A stretch of 64,000 nt of DNA from Umbelopsis ramanniana AG (taxonomy: Eukaryota > Mucoromycota > Umbelopsidomycetes > Umbelopsidales > Umbelopsidaceae): contig NW_026252110.1 of NCBI RefSeq assembly GCF_025399195.1, forward strand, positions 186,001-250,000, given 5' to 3'. Positions 11,253-23,045 of the stretch are shown here, one piece after another. Within the stretch, counting starts at the first letter, position 1. The number at the start of each line of letters is the position of its first letter. The notes under the pieces are model-generated. The model saw nothing but the letters and a program-made list of their open reading frames with translations. It did not search any database and was not told the DNA's origin. Made by a program: the position numbers and the translations under genes.

Positions 11253-14200
11253 CTACTCTATATCCAACATGCTACTCTCCTGCGTATACTCTTCTTCAGT
11301 TTCCATGATAGAATCATGAAGCTCTGATTCAATAGTATTTGCGTCTTCTATGAGAGCGTCCTCTTGGGATATGGCTTCATTGACCTGTTCAGATACTGGT
11401 TCAGGGACAACTGTATCCTCAGTATTATCGATGGGTTGCTCCAGGTCCAACATAGCATGCTGTTCGTATTCATCGGCAGTGGTATATGCATTCATAACGT
11501 TGTCGTCTTCTTGTACCTCATCTCCATCATCGTCATTGATGAGCTGCGGTGTGCTCGCTTGGTCCACTGCATCGATGTGTGATGCTGGAATGATATCAAG
11601 ATTCGCGCTTTCTGGCTCAGGTGTATATGGGGGCTGCTCCTCCAGATATTCCCCAAGCTGCTCATTGTCTACATATTCCTCCAGCTGTTCGTTATCTGAC
11701 AAATGCTGATGAGTTTGATTCTCTTCAGTCTCGTCTACCGCATTACCTGCTGGATCTAAAGGTTGAGGTGCGATATCTTGCTGTGCTTCAGCTGTCGTTG
11801 GTGAATCAGGAAGCTCCACTATTGCATTTCCCTCAATTTCAAGGCTGACTTTAGGTTCTTCTGCATGGTGAGATTCAGCTGATTCTTCTGTATGTAAAAC
11901 TGGTAAATCATCCGTAGATATCACTTCATAATCCTCTTCTTCAATCGGTTGTTGGCCATCATCTTCCTCTATCATTATGAAGGGCTCTGTTGCTTCTGTA
12001 TTTTCGTTCTTGGGTGTGCCATTAGATTTTGCTGAGGGTTCATCACTTGATGGCAACGACATGTCATTCTCTGCAGCTGCTATCTCAGCATTTAGCTCTC
12101 CAATTTCTTGAAGCGCTGCTTGATCCGAAATTGCTGCGTCGTCTGTGGACACATCTAAAGCCTTGGTATCGTCCATACTCTCGTGTGCATCATCCTCTTG
12201 AGAAGTAGAAATTTGTGGGCTACTAACATCTTCAATTTCATCGGAATGATAGTCTTGAACTTCTTCGTGTTGTGGCTGTTGGATATCGACGTCCTCTTCT
12301 GCATCTGCCTCGTATACCTCATGCTGATGTTCAATTTCTGTTTCATTTGGCGACTCGATTGTCGTTACTTTCCCTTCTGGTGCGGATGGGATGTCAACTC
12401 CTGAGTTCTCGTTAATGTCGACGGCATAATCACCCTCTGCAGGCAATGCCTCAAGATCGATTTGCTCTTCTGTAGTTTCTTGATCTTCAGGCATGGTTGT
12501 GACAACAGATTCATCCAAAAGTACATGCTCGTCAGAGTTATCTACAACATCATCTTCGGCCTCGTCATCTTGTATACTTGCTTCCAGAGATGCTTGAAGT
12601 TCATCTGCCACTTCTTGTTCATTGGATGTGATTGGTTGCTCTTCATTTGCTTGAGGCTCTTCCTCGATGTAGGTTGCAAAGTCGTGTTCTAATTGATCAG
12701 ATGTTGTGCCTTCTTCAACTAAATTGTCGTCAACCTCGTTCTCGGCCTGCACATTTCCATCATCTGCAACCTGTTCCATGTCAGAAATCGTCGCTGGTGC
12801 CATATTGACGGCCTGGTCATTGTCTTCCTTCATGCCATCGTCAAGTGGGACGCCCTCATCTTCTTCTTCGTCCTCTTCGTAGGGCAAAGGTGAGATTGGT
12901 GAGTTAACCTCCTCTATTGCTAAGGTCTTTTTTTCTTCATTATATCCATTGTCTATAGATAAATAAAATTATGTTATAAGTTACAGCCCTCTAATATGGT
13001 TGGTGAGCATTTCGTACGTGAGAATACACTACCTTCATGCATTGTCGTATCAGCTCGTTCGACAATAATATCTGGTTCCCCTTCAACAAGACTGTCTTCG
13101 TCAAGGACGGTTTCACCCTCTAGGTGAATCTGATCATCTTGTTGATCAGTATGAGTATCTTCAAGTTCTTCAACCTCGTCCATAATGCGATCTTCTTCTG
13201 CTTGTTCTTCTTCTTCGGCTATAGTAGTGTGCTCATCAGCTATGTCATCACCTCGAAGTTCGTCTACTGCAGGAGATGGCAGGTCGGCTGAACCCTCTTC
13301 ATCAGCTTCTTCAAAGTTATAATCGTCTGCTGCTTCTACTTCAGTAGCTGCTGCATCCGCTTTTTGAGTATCAGCACTAAACTCCGAGTCGATGGCACCT
13401 TGGACATCATCATTCTCTGCTTGATGGATTTCAATTTCGTTTGATTCGGTATCAGAGCTGACTTCAATTTCGGTCGCTGTACTTTCTTGTTCGGCTTGCT
13501 CTTGCTCTCCCAAGCCATGCTCATCGTATTCCAATTGTAGTTCTTGTGCCGCATTTTGATCAAGTTGACTGGCATCGTCTACCTGGTCTTCCAAAGGCTC
13601 TTCGCTTTCTTTGAGATTGCTGTCGATATCTTCTATAGCACTATCTTGCACAGAGAGAATGTCTTCTACGTCTTCGACGACGACATCTTCATCCTCAACA
13701 GCTCCTTCTTCAATGCTGATGGTGGTATTTACAGTATCATCCCTTTGTTCGGTAACAGTTCCATCGTCGAAAGTCACCTCAGCTTCAAGTATTTCAGGTG
13801 GAGTCGCTGTCGCCGACACGATTTCAGGTGTTGTTTCAACATGTCCTGCCAAGGCGTCAGTCATTTCTTCCACATTTGAAGCAGGTGGCACTGCTGCATC
13901 GTGATGATCATCATTTGCTTCTTCTTCTTCACCATTTTGATACGTCTCTGACTCCATTGCTTTCTCTTCATCTTCCAGTTGATCAACTCGTAATTCTTGT
14001 CCTGCTTCATTTGTGTTTGGTGAAGAAGCAGTAGACAAGTTGACGTCTAAGGAACTTCCAGGGCTAGCAAGTCTGTTGAGATCTTTGATAGCCGCTATAA
14101 TTTGCGGCTTGTGACTAATCAAATTGTCCAACGTGTTGATTTCTTCGAGTGGCACTTCCACTTCCGTTGCAGCTTCTTCAGGTATCTCTACTACCTGTTC

Positions 14201-15883
14201 GCTAACATTACCAAATGCATCAACGTCTTCTGCTGTATCCTCGCTAATTGTGACATCCACATTGACGCTTTCACCTTCATCAATGGTCCGATCTAACATA
14301 TCTGCAGCTGGCGATAAATGCTGTATTTCTTCATGACTAATGATTATGGATGGCAAAGGTTGCTCGCCTTCTTTGAGTGGGGAGAGTTGCGTCGGAGATA
14401 AAGGAGATCGCACACCCTCAATATGCTCTGTGGGGACTTCAACTTCTGGTGTTGATATGCTTTGCTTCATCCAACTACCACTTAGAACCTGTGATAATCT
14501 TGATTTAGCTGCCTTCATGAGATCCTGTGCTTCTTGGCGTAATCGAGATCGTTGTTGTTCCGCTTTTGGAGACAAGTCATACATCTCTTCCAGGTGCTTG
14601 CTCTCAATGGTAGCCATGTCCAGCATGAACTCCCAGCCGCATATTGCTTGTCCTGAATCCTTCGTGCTGTGTCGAGATGTTGCTGATGTTGTGATCTGAG
14701 CTTGTTTTCGATTGATGTAAGGACAATAATGACGATGTTCCTTTTCAGCATCAATCGAGTCGAGAGGTAAAGAGCTTGCATAGCCATTTGAAAGTGATAC
14801 ACCATCACTGTTGTATCCCCACAAGCCCAGCGCCCGAAAACATAGTTCACATTTCAAAGCTGATCGACCTTCGATTTCGAAAAAAGTCCACCCAAAAAGT
14901 GGTAGAACCATTGCGCTGTCCAAATTTTTGTGTTGTAGCCAGTCTGTAGGTTTATCCCCGTCCGAAAGCTCTAACTCTAATTTCAGTAGCTTTTTCATCA
15001 TCGCAAGATTTTCTGTAGTCTAAGCAATAGAATAATTAGTACCGGTCTATCATTTTATGAAAAAATTGAAGAATTGAACGTACCAAGGGACTGGTGACAG
15101 GCGGAAGTGATTCATTTTTGGTTACCAACGTATAGACTTGATCCTGCCATTTCTTGATAGCATCATACGATGTGAAAAATGGAAAGCTGTAAATCCAATC
15201 GTCGCATTCACTATATTTCCATATGCAGTTTTTCTCGTGCAATTCTGAAAGGCCCTTCAAGTACTTCTCCCGAATTGAACGTACTATTTTTTCAATTTAT
15301 GTAAGTTACATTTCAAACCTTCATACCAACAAAAAAACTTTGCTTACATAGTTCTTCTGAAACACCATGCTTGACATTCGTAACGTACACTACTCCTGAG
15401 CAAATTTCGCAACGAAGCTTGCTAACTTCCAGATCAAGTCCATGATCTCGCGTATCAATCCATCCGTGGCTGGCACATTCCACAGGAGTTATCGGCTTTC
15501 CATATGTAAACAAAGCAGAGTATGTCTGCAGACGCTTCAAAAATGCTTCGCGATCGAGAACAACGGGAGTTTCGTCGACAACGTCCGGAATGGGAAGCGG
15601 GCTCTGGTGCGCGTCAACAACCTTTTTAGCATCGAATTCGAGGTGTTGGACTGAAAAGTCCTTTAGCAAATCGTTTTTGCTATAAGCGAAACAAGGTGAA
15701 GTTGTTAGTGAAATGATCAAGTTTATGACAAATTATGGTTGGATGCACTTACGACTTGGGTAGCGTATCCGATTCTGTACGGAATCTTTTACTCGTTGTG
15801 GAAGGCGTTCCTATTTCACCGTATATTTGATCGACCAAAGCTGAAAGCACTTCAGCTTTACGTTTCAAGCCTTGAGATGCCAT
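11253..15883 (-). CDS. NIPA/Rsm1 (ZC3HC1-like) zinc-finger protein with giant acidic tail
   Basis: Exons 15883-15753, 15679-15348, 15283-15084, 15019-13033 and 12952-11253 sum to 4350 bases (1449 aa). The N-terminal 300 or so residues are a C3HC zinc-finger protein: DREAFLKRLQTYSALFTYGKPITPVECASHGW, then KLRCEICSGVVYV, ELHEKNCIWKYSECDDW, and the Rsm1-type second half LPLFGWTFFEIEGRSALKCELCFRALGLW, EHRHYCPYIN and GWEFML. Human ZC3HC1 sits at the nuclear pore basket with TPR, and yeast Pml39 acts in mRNA quality control. The remaining roughly 1,200 residues are extraordinarily rich in Glu, Asp, Gln, Ser and Ala, with no recognisable domain. Known homologues are around 500 aa. Both acidic exons stay open with the same composition and join in frame, so the tail does not look like an annotation artefact. 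Confidence 0.85.
11640..11702 (-). repeat. Short coding tandem repeat in the acidic tail
   Basis: On the minus strand the frame encodes two near-identical units in a row, DNEQLEEYV and DNEQLGEYL, within the acidic tail of the NIPA-like protein. This is a small in-frame duplication. Confidence 0.7.
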
Positions 15884-16783
15884 GTATTCGTCGAGAGATC
15901 TGGTCTGAGTTTTTACACCGAAGTTCTAGCTGAAATTTGTGGTCTGCAGCAGAAAGCAGTACAATGCGCGCGCTAGTGATGTGATAGTGGCTGCTGAAAA
16001 TAATGCCACAGTAAATTTTGGCACAGTATAAAAGTTTTTAAAATTCGTTTCATACGAAGAGCATATGAAGAGAAGCATGTCTTCATAGCATGATACGAAC
16101 ATAAACTAGCTATAAAGCTATTGTATGAAGACCACGAGTGTTGGCCGATGACAACTGCAAGATAACCAGATTGGAGAAACTGGATATATCTTCACATCAA
16201 TTCATCAAATTTTAAAAGACTGCAAGTCATCGTCAATGAAGAAACGGTCCAAAGTAGGATATGTACAAAATATAGGACGACAAAATGCCAATTCATGTTC
16301 ACACACGTTATACTAGAGCATTTTCAGTTGTCTTCATCGCACAGACTTTTATTTCACGAATAATGAAGGTAATCATTATTATTTCATTGAATAAGCGTAA
16401 TCATATTGTTGGTTTTTTGCAAGGTACCTTTTTGATGGCTAGGCGGCTTAAACAGCATTTGATTGGCCAGTAGATGTATTGCTGCTGGCTATGGACTCCG
16501 ACTGTCCACCTTAAGTTTCTTTCCTCTTGTCCTGCCAGCCTTCTATCGCCGCTCGTAAACCCGTAAATTGGAGGATTTCTTGACAAGCGTCACAGCACCT
16601 TCCAGTCCACAGTAGACTACTAGAATTTGCTTGAGGAGATTGGTGGTTGTGAGGCATCCTGTTGACATTCGGCTGCACTTCTTTCCTATCAAATATTTGA
16701 CGACATTCTAATATCATATTTATACCAACAAGTTCGCGTAACCACAATATTCAGCACATTCTGTAAACTTTATATAAAGCATC
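15884..16783. other. Intergenic region, no gene recognised
   Basis: About 900 bases between the divergent NIPA-like and Rab genes. A few frames of 50-80 codons are open on either strand, for example minus 16657-16511, but none shows a domain, splice-consistent extension or codon pattern I can support. TATATAAAGC lies just upstream of the Rab start codon and may act as a TATA-like element. Confidence 0.5.
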
Positions 16784-17888
16784 ATGTACGCTCCTTCAGC
16801 ATCTACACTGGAAGCAAAAGTCGTTATACTAGGCAGCACAGGTTCGTAGCCATTCTATGCATTCTTACCCTTCCTATTCCTCCCGCAAGCTCCGCAGCTT
16901 GATTATATGCTGTTTACCCAGATCTCACTTATAACTCATTTCCTCTCCAAACATAGGAGTTGGAAAGACATCTATGGTTGTTCGATATGTCCAGAGGACA
17001 TTTTCACCGAATGGTACCTCCACCATTGGAGCTTCGTTTATGACCAAAAAGCTGTGAGGATCACTATTAGTACATTAATCGTTATTTCCCGATCTTTTCG
17101 TACTCAATCCATGCCGATTTACGTTTTCAGATCAGTAGACAATTGCAAAGTTCGACTACAAATCTGGGATACCGCTGGTCAAGGTATGTTCTCTCATTTC
17201 GCCGGCGATGAAATGGTCATATGTCAAGCTTAAAATGCCGAACATGCGAATCATGGGATCAGGCGTTCAATTATACTCCTTTTCCAGTTCTTCAAGTGCA
17301 AATAGACTGTATACTAACTATAAGTAATTATAAGAACGATTCAGGGCCATGGCTCCAATGTATTATCGTGGCGCACACGCTGCCATTTTGGTGTATGATA
17401 TCACATCAGAAGAGAGTTTTCAAGATATGAGCTCATGGGTGGAAGGTAGTGAATTGTACTGCTATTCTTACTATAAGCTTATACATACTGATATGCTTCA
17501 CTTTAAAGAACTTAAAAAGAATATGACAGAAGACTTGGTAATCCATGTTGTAGGAAACAAATTGGATTTAGCTAGTACACATCGAGCGGTGCCATTGCGC
17601 CGAACGCAAGAATACGTGGCAAGGACTCTGGGATCCGATTGCCATACCCACGAAGTTTCAGCAAAGGAGGACGATGGTAAGTTGGGAAAACAATTTGTGT
17701 CCAAAGAACAGTAAAGCGGTTCCTGAACGTTTGGTATAATAGGTGCAATTGAAGAACTGTTTCTACAAATTACGCAAACACTGGTTGGACGTAAATTTGA
17801 CACAGAAAGACAGCGATACCTTAAACAAACAAATCCTGTAATGATACAAGAAACGCCAGCTCAGAGTTCGTCATGCTGTGGCGTGTGA
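16784..17888 (+). CDS. Rab-family small GTPase (Rab5/21/22-like)
   Basis: Six exons, 16784-16841, 16957-17053, 17131-17183, 17335-17445, 17509-17676 and 17743-17888, total 633 bases (210 aa), the normal Rab size. The P-loop GSTGVGKTS is split by intron 1. Further motifs are the switch I Thr in STIGASF, the switch II segment [20 protein letters not shown], NKLD for guanine specificity, SAKEDDG as the third guanine contact, and a C-terminal SSSCCGV end for double geranylgeranylation. The [19 protein letters not shown] stretch is like Rab5, Rab21 and Rab22, so a role in endosomal traffic is likely; I cannot separate these subfamilies by eye. Intron 3 carries a textbook TACTAAC branch site about 20 bases before its acceptor. 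All junctions keep frame and Rab consensus. Confidence 0.92.
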
Positions 17889-19197
17889 TAAAATTCTATC
17901 CAGATGAACTATTCTGTTGCATAGCTAACTGTTTTTGCAAGACTTTTTTTTTGTCTTCTTTGATGGGAGAGAGATCTTTTGATGGATTTCAACATTTTTT
18001 TGCTTTTAAAACAGCCCTTCTTTTTATGATATAACCAACTTGTAACCCAATCAAACAATACCTTGGAGGTAGCAGATGTGTGCTCAATATCAGAGTCCAA
18101 TATAACGATCGACTGACATAACTTCATTTCCTTCAATTTACGGCCTATTGAGCTTTATCAGAACCATGCCAACTGAATCTTTTGTTTTATCAAAGCCCAC
18201 TTCGAGCACATTGGACGCAAAGACACTTTACTTCATAGCGATTTCTAGCCAATCAGATGATGTTATTTACAAGTCAATATGTTGGACAATCAGCCATGCA
18301 TGTCGTTTGATTGTAATGCGTGTATGTTTGTATTTGAGCAATCGCTGCCGATTTGTTTATTGAATCGAGCCTGCAACGTGTTAAGTGACAACATGAGTTA
18401 TTATGCGGTTCAAACAATGTGAGTGACTACCAATAGAAGTGTGAACCAATTAACAAAGTGTCAATTGTATGCATTGATGACCACTTTTAAGTATAGCACC
18501 ATTCAGAATATTCTCATTCCGCATTTCATCCGCTTACTCCGGCGTTATCTTTCTGCAACCGTTGCTACTTAGTCGTTGGCGGCAGTAGGAAAATGATATC
18601 GGTGTTTGGATGTGTGTACCTTGTCGCAGTTGCAATCTTGAGTTCAATTGCAATTTCGGAAATGGCAGAGCTTACACAGTTTGTTATCAGTGCTACGATG
18701 TCTGACACTGGATTGCCTGGATAGACACAAACCCTTTTCTCGTAATGCTGAAAGTTGTTTGGCATACGCCAGCTGCTTAACTCCCAGCATTCTATTCAAT
18801 TAAAGCAGAGGCACATGATTCATGCAGTTCTTTACATGACATACGTTTGATATGTGCCACCATGTTGGGGTTAACGATTTCCTTTCCAGTCACGGCTGGA
18901 GACACTGGTGGCTGTAAATTTAGATTTTGTAACATGTCCTTACTCTTGGCGCTGGATCGAAATAATTCGCTTGCTTGGAATGAACAGATGCTACATAGAG
19001 ACTTCGTCGTTTAAAATAGTGATTATCAAAATCTTCTTTATTATTCTTAGCTTTGGTATTAATTATACTACAAAGTACAAAGTTCTACAGTGGCCATGTT
19101 TGGCAATAAGTACCAAACGCCTTGTTGCACACGGGGGTTAATTTTTTTTTCTCTTGGGCATAAAGGGCCAGTGCCTTCCAGTACAAGCTACGCTAAA
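17889..19197. other. Intergenic region, nothing clearly coding
   Basis: About 1.3 kb between the 3' ends of the Rab and MARVEL-like genes. A minus-strand ATG-initiated frame of 66 codons (18765-18565) is the best candidate but matches nothing I know. The rest is AT-rich with T-runs. I see no RNA gene, repeat or mobile element. Confidence 0.5.
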
Positions 19198-20485
19198 TTA
19201 TTCATACGAGTTGTTCCTTGGGTAACGATTGTTGTTACGGTAATCATAGGATGAGTTCTGATAACCGCCGTAAGCATTCTGATAACCTGGTGAACTTCCG
19301 CCATAGGCATTGGCTGTATGCGGAGACTGATAACGCTTGGGCGAGAGTTCAGGTGTAGAAGTACCATAGTAATCATCAGTGTCATCGTCTTGGAATTTAG
19401 AGGATTGAGTCTGAGCCCCAGGTGAAACATCATCCTGACGACGGTACGGCACGTAGTTTTCAACATAACCGTAGCCTTGAGCTGGGGTAGATGGCTTCGC
19501 AGCGTTGTAATCTGAATACTTTGGTGCTGCAGATTGGTTGTAGTTGTCGTATGATTTATTGTTATTGTATCCATATGTTGCAGCGGCTTTTGCAGCAGGA
19601 GAAGTTGTCAAACCACGGTCATAGGGGTCATCACGACTGTATGCTTGAGCGTTGCTGTACGAGATAGAGGGTGACTGCACAGGAACAAGTGGTACATCTG
19701 ATTTATAGTGGTAATCGTCGTCGTTGTCAAATACTTCTGATTTGTGCTGTGTCCACGCAAAGATTCCGAGAGCGACCCATGCTACACATGATACAATCAT
19801 TCCAAGCCATAATCCATTGATCAACCCTTTTAATGATGGCAGATATCAGCACTTCGTTTCTTTCCATCAGTCAACTTATTGAAACAAAACTTACAGCAGC
19901 GTAGAAATAGATTAGAGCCCATGGGAACATCAGAGCTTTGAAAGGCCGAACAATATGTCATGAAGCCTGGGTTTGGCGTCTTTTTGAAAGCGAGGGTGTT
20001 ATTCACCCAAGGTTCGTAGTCGCTTCCCATTTTGATGGTATTGTAAATCAAAAATCCTGCTATGACAATCGTGTTGACGATACTAACGTATTTATCGGCG
20101 CGAAGTGAGTTTAAGCTGAATGCGAATGTTATGAGTAGCGCTAGCGAGCAAATGAATGATAAACCTAGAGCGATCAGATAGAAAATGTACTGATTGACCG
20201 AAAACGAAATTAGCAGGAGTTAGACAGTCTCATCTAATAATTTGCCCATAACTTCGATTCACATACTTCCAAGTGCGTCGACCAAGCAGGCAAAGAGATA
20301 CTCTTGGCATAAGTGGTAAAAAGGATAATGTTGGCTAAAACGAAATAGTATTAGTTTTTGCGCAGTGTTCCCTGAACAAGTGGCGAAAAGCAGTAATTTG
20401 TACCAATATGGCATCCAAGGGCACCACTAGTTACCAAGAAAACGAGCGATCGCAGCCCAACCAGCGTCAGAAATTGCCAACCCAT
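19198..20485 (-). CDS. MARVEL-like tetraspan membrane protein with Tyr/Asn-rich tail
   Basis: Exons 20485-20404, 20334-20267, 20189-19895 and 19826-19198 total 1074 bases (357 aa). Four hydrophobic segments occupy the first 165 or so residues: LTLVGLRSLVFLVTSGALG, ANIILFTTYAK, YIFYLIALGLSFICSLALL with a following VSIVNTIVIAGFLIY, and LINGLWLGMIVSCVAWVALG ahead of FAWTQHKSE. This layout resembles fungal MARVEL or tetraspan proteins of the plasma membrane and secretory vesicles. The C-terminal half is cytosolic-looking low-complexity sequence with repeated Tyr, Asn, Ser and Gly, such as YGYNNNKSYDNYNQS and AYGGSSPGYQNAYGGYQNS. I infer a membrane-organising role from layout only; no family-specific motif is present. 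Confidence 0.72.
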
Positions 20486-21455
20486 CTTGAAATGAATGAG
20501 AAGAGAGATGACCACTGATCAAACCACGAGAACGGAGTCCAAGACTTTTTTTTTGCACAACCCTGTGGCTTTATTCCACGCAGAGTTTCCCAAAATCGGG
20601 CCTTTTCAAATGAGGCAATTGCAAAGAAACAATCACAATCACCATGCTTTCGGGTAAACAAAGCTTGGTCTAAAGCTGTTGAAAATTCAATGCTGCGTTG
20701 TAACATACAGTTTTGCATAGGTATCCAGAACCTGTCTGTAATGACATTTGTACAGCCTACTAGCTTGTATTGCCAGCTCTTCCAGTTTTTCCAAAACATA
20801 TTCATGCAAAACACAGCTTCAGATTGACAAAGAAGTTTTATTTATAGGTCATCTCATAAGCTGAACGGGTTGGTCTTTTAACCTGCCAACAACAGATCAA
20901 CTCAACCTTGCTTGATCTCGGCCGTAGTTTCAGCAATCAGTTGTATTCAAGCTAGTGATCAAGTTGCAATAAGGTTTCGTCTTCCGACATTACACCTTTG
21001 GAGATACAATGTGATATGTGGCACAATGGTCGTACCTCACATAGCGCTCACCACAAAGATAGCATTATGGCAAATGTGAGTAGAAAAACGTTCTCCTGAA
21101 ATCAAGAGATCGTTATGTTAAACATATATGTTTTACATTTATTTTTATTTACCAATGACATCAAATTTCCTTCAGCCTTGCCTTGTATTTTTGGCCAATT
21201 TGGTCAATTGCAATTGACACGACCATATCTTTATGGAGCTAAATTGTCATTATGGGTGAGTAAAGGTTTATGCAGGAAATATAATGCCGACTGAGTCGTG
21301 GCATTTTCTCGACAGCTTTTACAAACCAGTCGAAATGATAAGTACGAGTTGGAGACTGGTTGATCGAACGTCAGCGTCACCATGACTGCTTCTTTTAACC
21401 AGAGCCTTTTGATGGCTCACTAAGGCATTGCATACCAGACCAGCATTCAATACTT
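20486..21455. other. Intergenic divergent promoter region
   Basis: About 970 bases between the start codons of the MARVEL-like gene and the proline-rich gene. A minus-strand open frame extends from 20814 into the MARVEL-like 5' end but has no support as a gene. No repeat or RNA gene is seen. Confidence 0.5.
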
Positions 21456-22759
21456 ATGAAACGAAGAGGCCCACCACCACCTTTTGCTCCTCCACCGCCT
21501 GCGTTCGGCTATGGTGCTCCCTCGAGAGATTGGGATGGTTACCGTCCATATCCTCGTCGCGGCGATTACCCACCACCTCCACGTACTTACAAACGTGGTC
21601 GACCTATGCCTTCGTCGAGACCCATTAGAACAGATTTGTTCGAATTTCGGTTGGAAAAACTTGTTATAGGCGACTATATTGCTGGTAAGTAGTACTGTCT
21701 TCTATTTTCGATACTATTTTCCAAACTAGTGCAATGCGTCTCCCAAAATTCGCCACTTTGAGACCGTCCGTCTGCACTATTAACCGACTCAAATATACAA
21801 ACAACTGACAGTTATCATTATTATTATTATTACTACATCGTCACGGAAAACCTCTTTCTATAGAAAGCGGAGAGCAGAACGAAGGAGAAGATCGCTTGCG
21901 ATTTTACTTGAAAGATAGCAGCAACGATGCTTCCAAACCAGATTCCATCGCGCTAACGGTCAAAGACGGACAGCAGAGGATTGTGATAGATGCCTCCAAT
22001 ATTGAAAGCATCGAACTTTCTCAAAAAACTGGACACTTTCACTTTCGAGTAGATGGAGAGTTCAAGGTGCTTGTCGAATCGAAATTGGCGGGTGATAAAG
22101 CAGCGCGAATTGGTCACTAACAATGTTTCATTTGCTTCACACGTAATTAGCTCCAGAAACTGGAAAACGCCAACTTTGTTGAATGTGAAGAAGATCCTTC
22201 TGGAGGACAACTGGCAGCGGTTAAAGAGTTTGATTGTTACGTGAACATGAAAAATCCAATTACAATGCCAAAGGATACAGAGCCAAACATACAGAAATGG
22301 AGTGGCGAAACCTCGCGCTATAAGGAGATCATAAAAGTTTTAGATGCTGACGCGGTAAGTACTTTTCATGAAAATACTGGAGTGAAAATACTGGAGTATA
22401 CATTTTGTTCGCATACTCAAAGTAAATTTTGGTTTTAGCCTAGAACGCTTGACGATGTTATCGCGGATTGGGCAAGGACTTCCCCAGTTGGTCTGCCCTC
22501 AGAACGCCTGCTTTTTTCCAAAATACAGCTGAAAAAGGATGACCGGTTATTTGAAATCATCAGTACTCTTGCCCACGCTGAATCAGCTGTCGGCCCTGCT
22601 GTTGATATGTTGATGAGGGACTTCAAAAAAACCGCAGAGGGTAAACTGACAAAAGAAGAAATGGAAGACCGCATCAAGTCAATGGTTATGGCGATGCCGG
22701 AACCAGCTATTCTTAAGAGTCTAGACATAATATGGGCTAACGAGTCAGACAAGCTCTAG
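21456..22759 (+). CDS. Unrecognised protein with proline/arginine-rich N-terminus
   Basis: Exons 21456-21684, 21864-22066, 22151-22354 and 22439-22759 total 957 bases (318 aa). I do not recognise the family. The first 50 residues are low-complexity Pro/Arg/Tyr (PPPPFAPPPPAFGYG, RRGDYPPPPRTYKRGRP), like RNA-binding or nuclear adaptor proteins. Next comes a beta-rich region starting RTDLFEFRLEKLVIGDY and running through LRFYLKDSS and HFHFRVDGEF. The C-terminal third is helical: LDDVIADWARTSPVGLPSERLLFSKIQLKKDD, then ESAVGPAVDMLMRDFKK and MAMPEPAILKSLDIIW. The junction between exons 2 and 3 is the least certain: the chosen donor at 22067 keeps frame, while a later donor at 22092 does not. Confidence 0.65.
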
Positions 22760-23045
22760 TAGCTTTTCTTCTGACATCTTGTAACATAATTCAAATCATT
22801 AGACGATACAAGTGAAATAAACAGTATCAACTGCTAAGCAAAAGCAACTACCGATGCTTGCAGCACGACATGCTGTAGAACGTGGTGCCTGAGTTCAATA
22901 ATTACGATCGCGCAATTGACCGTATTTTGTCTTCCCATTGGCGCTGTGTTCGATTTATTTACTCACACTTTTCAAAAATTTGCATATAAGCGGTCTTTGT
23001 CTATTTTTTTGGACGATCGTCTTGTTCTCGACTGCTTACTTAATA

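Noticed and set aside
18565-18765. ATG-initiated minus-strand frame of 66 codons
   Set aside because: No motif, no splice-consistent extension and no neighbouring context; listed only within the intergenic description.
20467-20814. Minus-strand open frame of 115 codons upstream of the MARVEL-like gene
   Set aside because: Overlaps the MARVEL-like first exon in another frame and shows no domain; likely chance.
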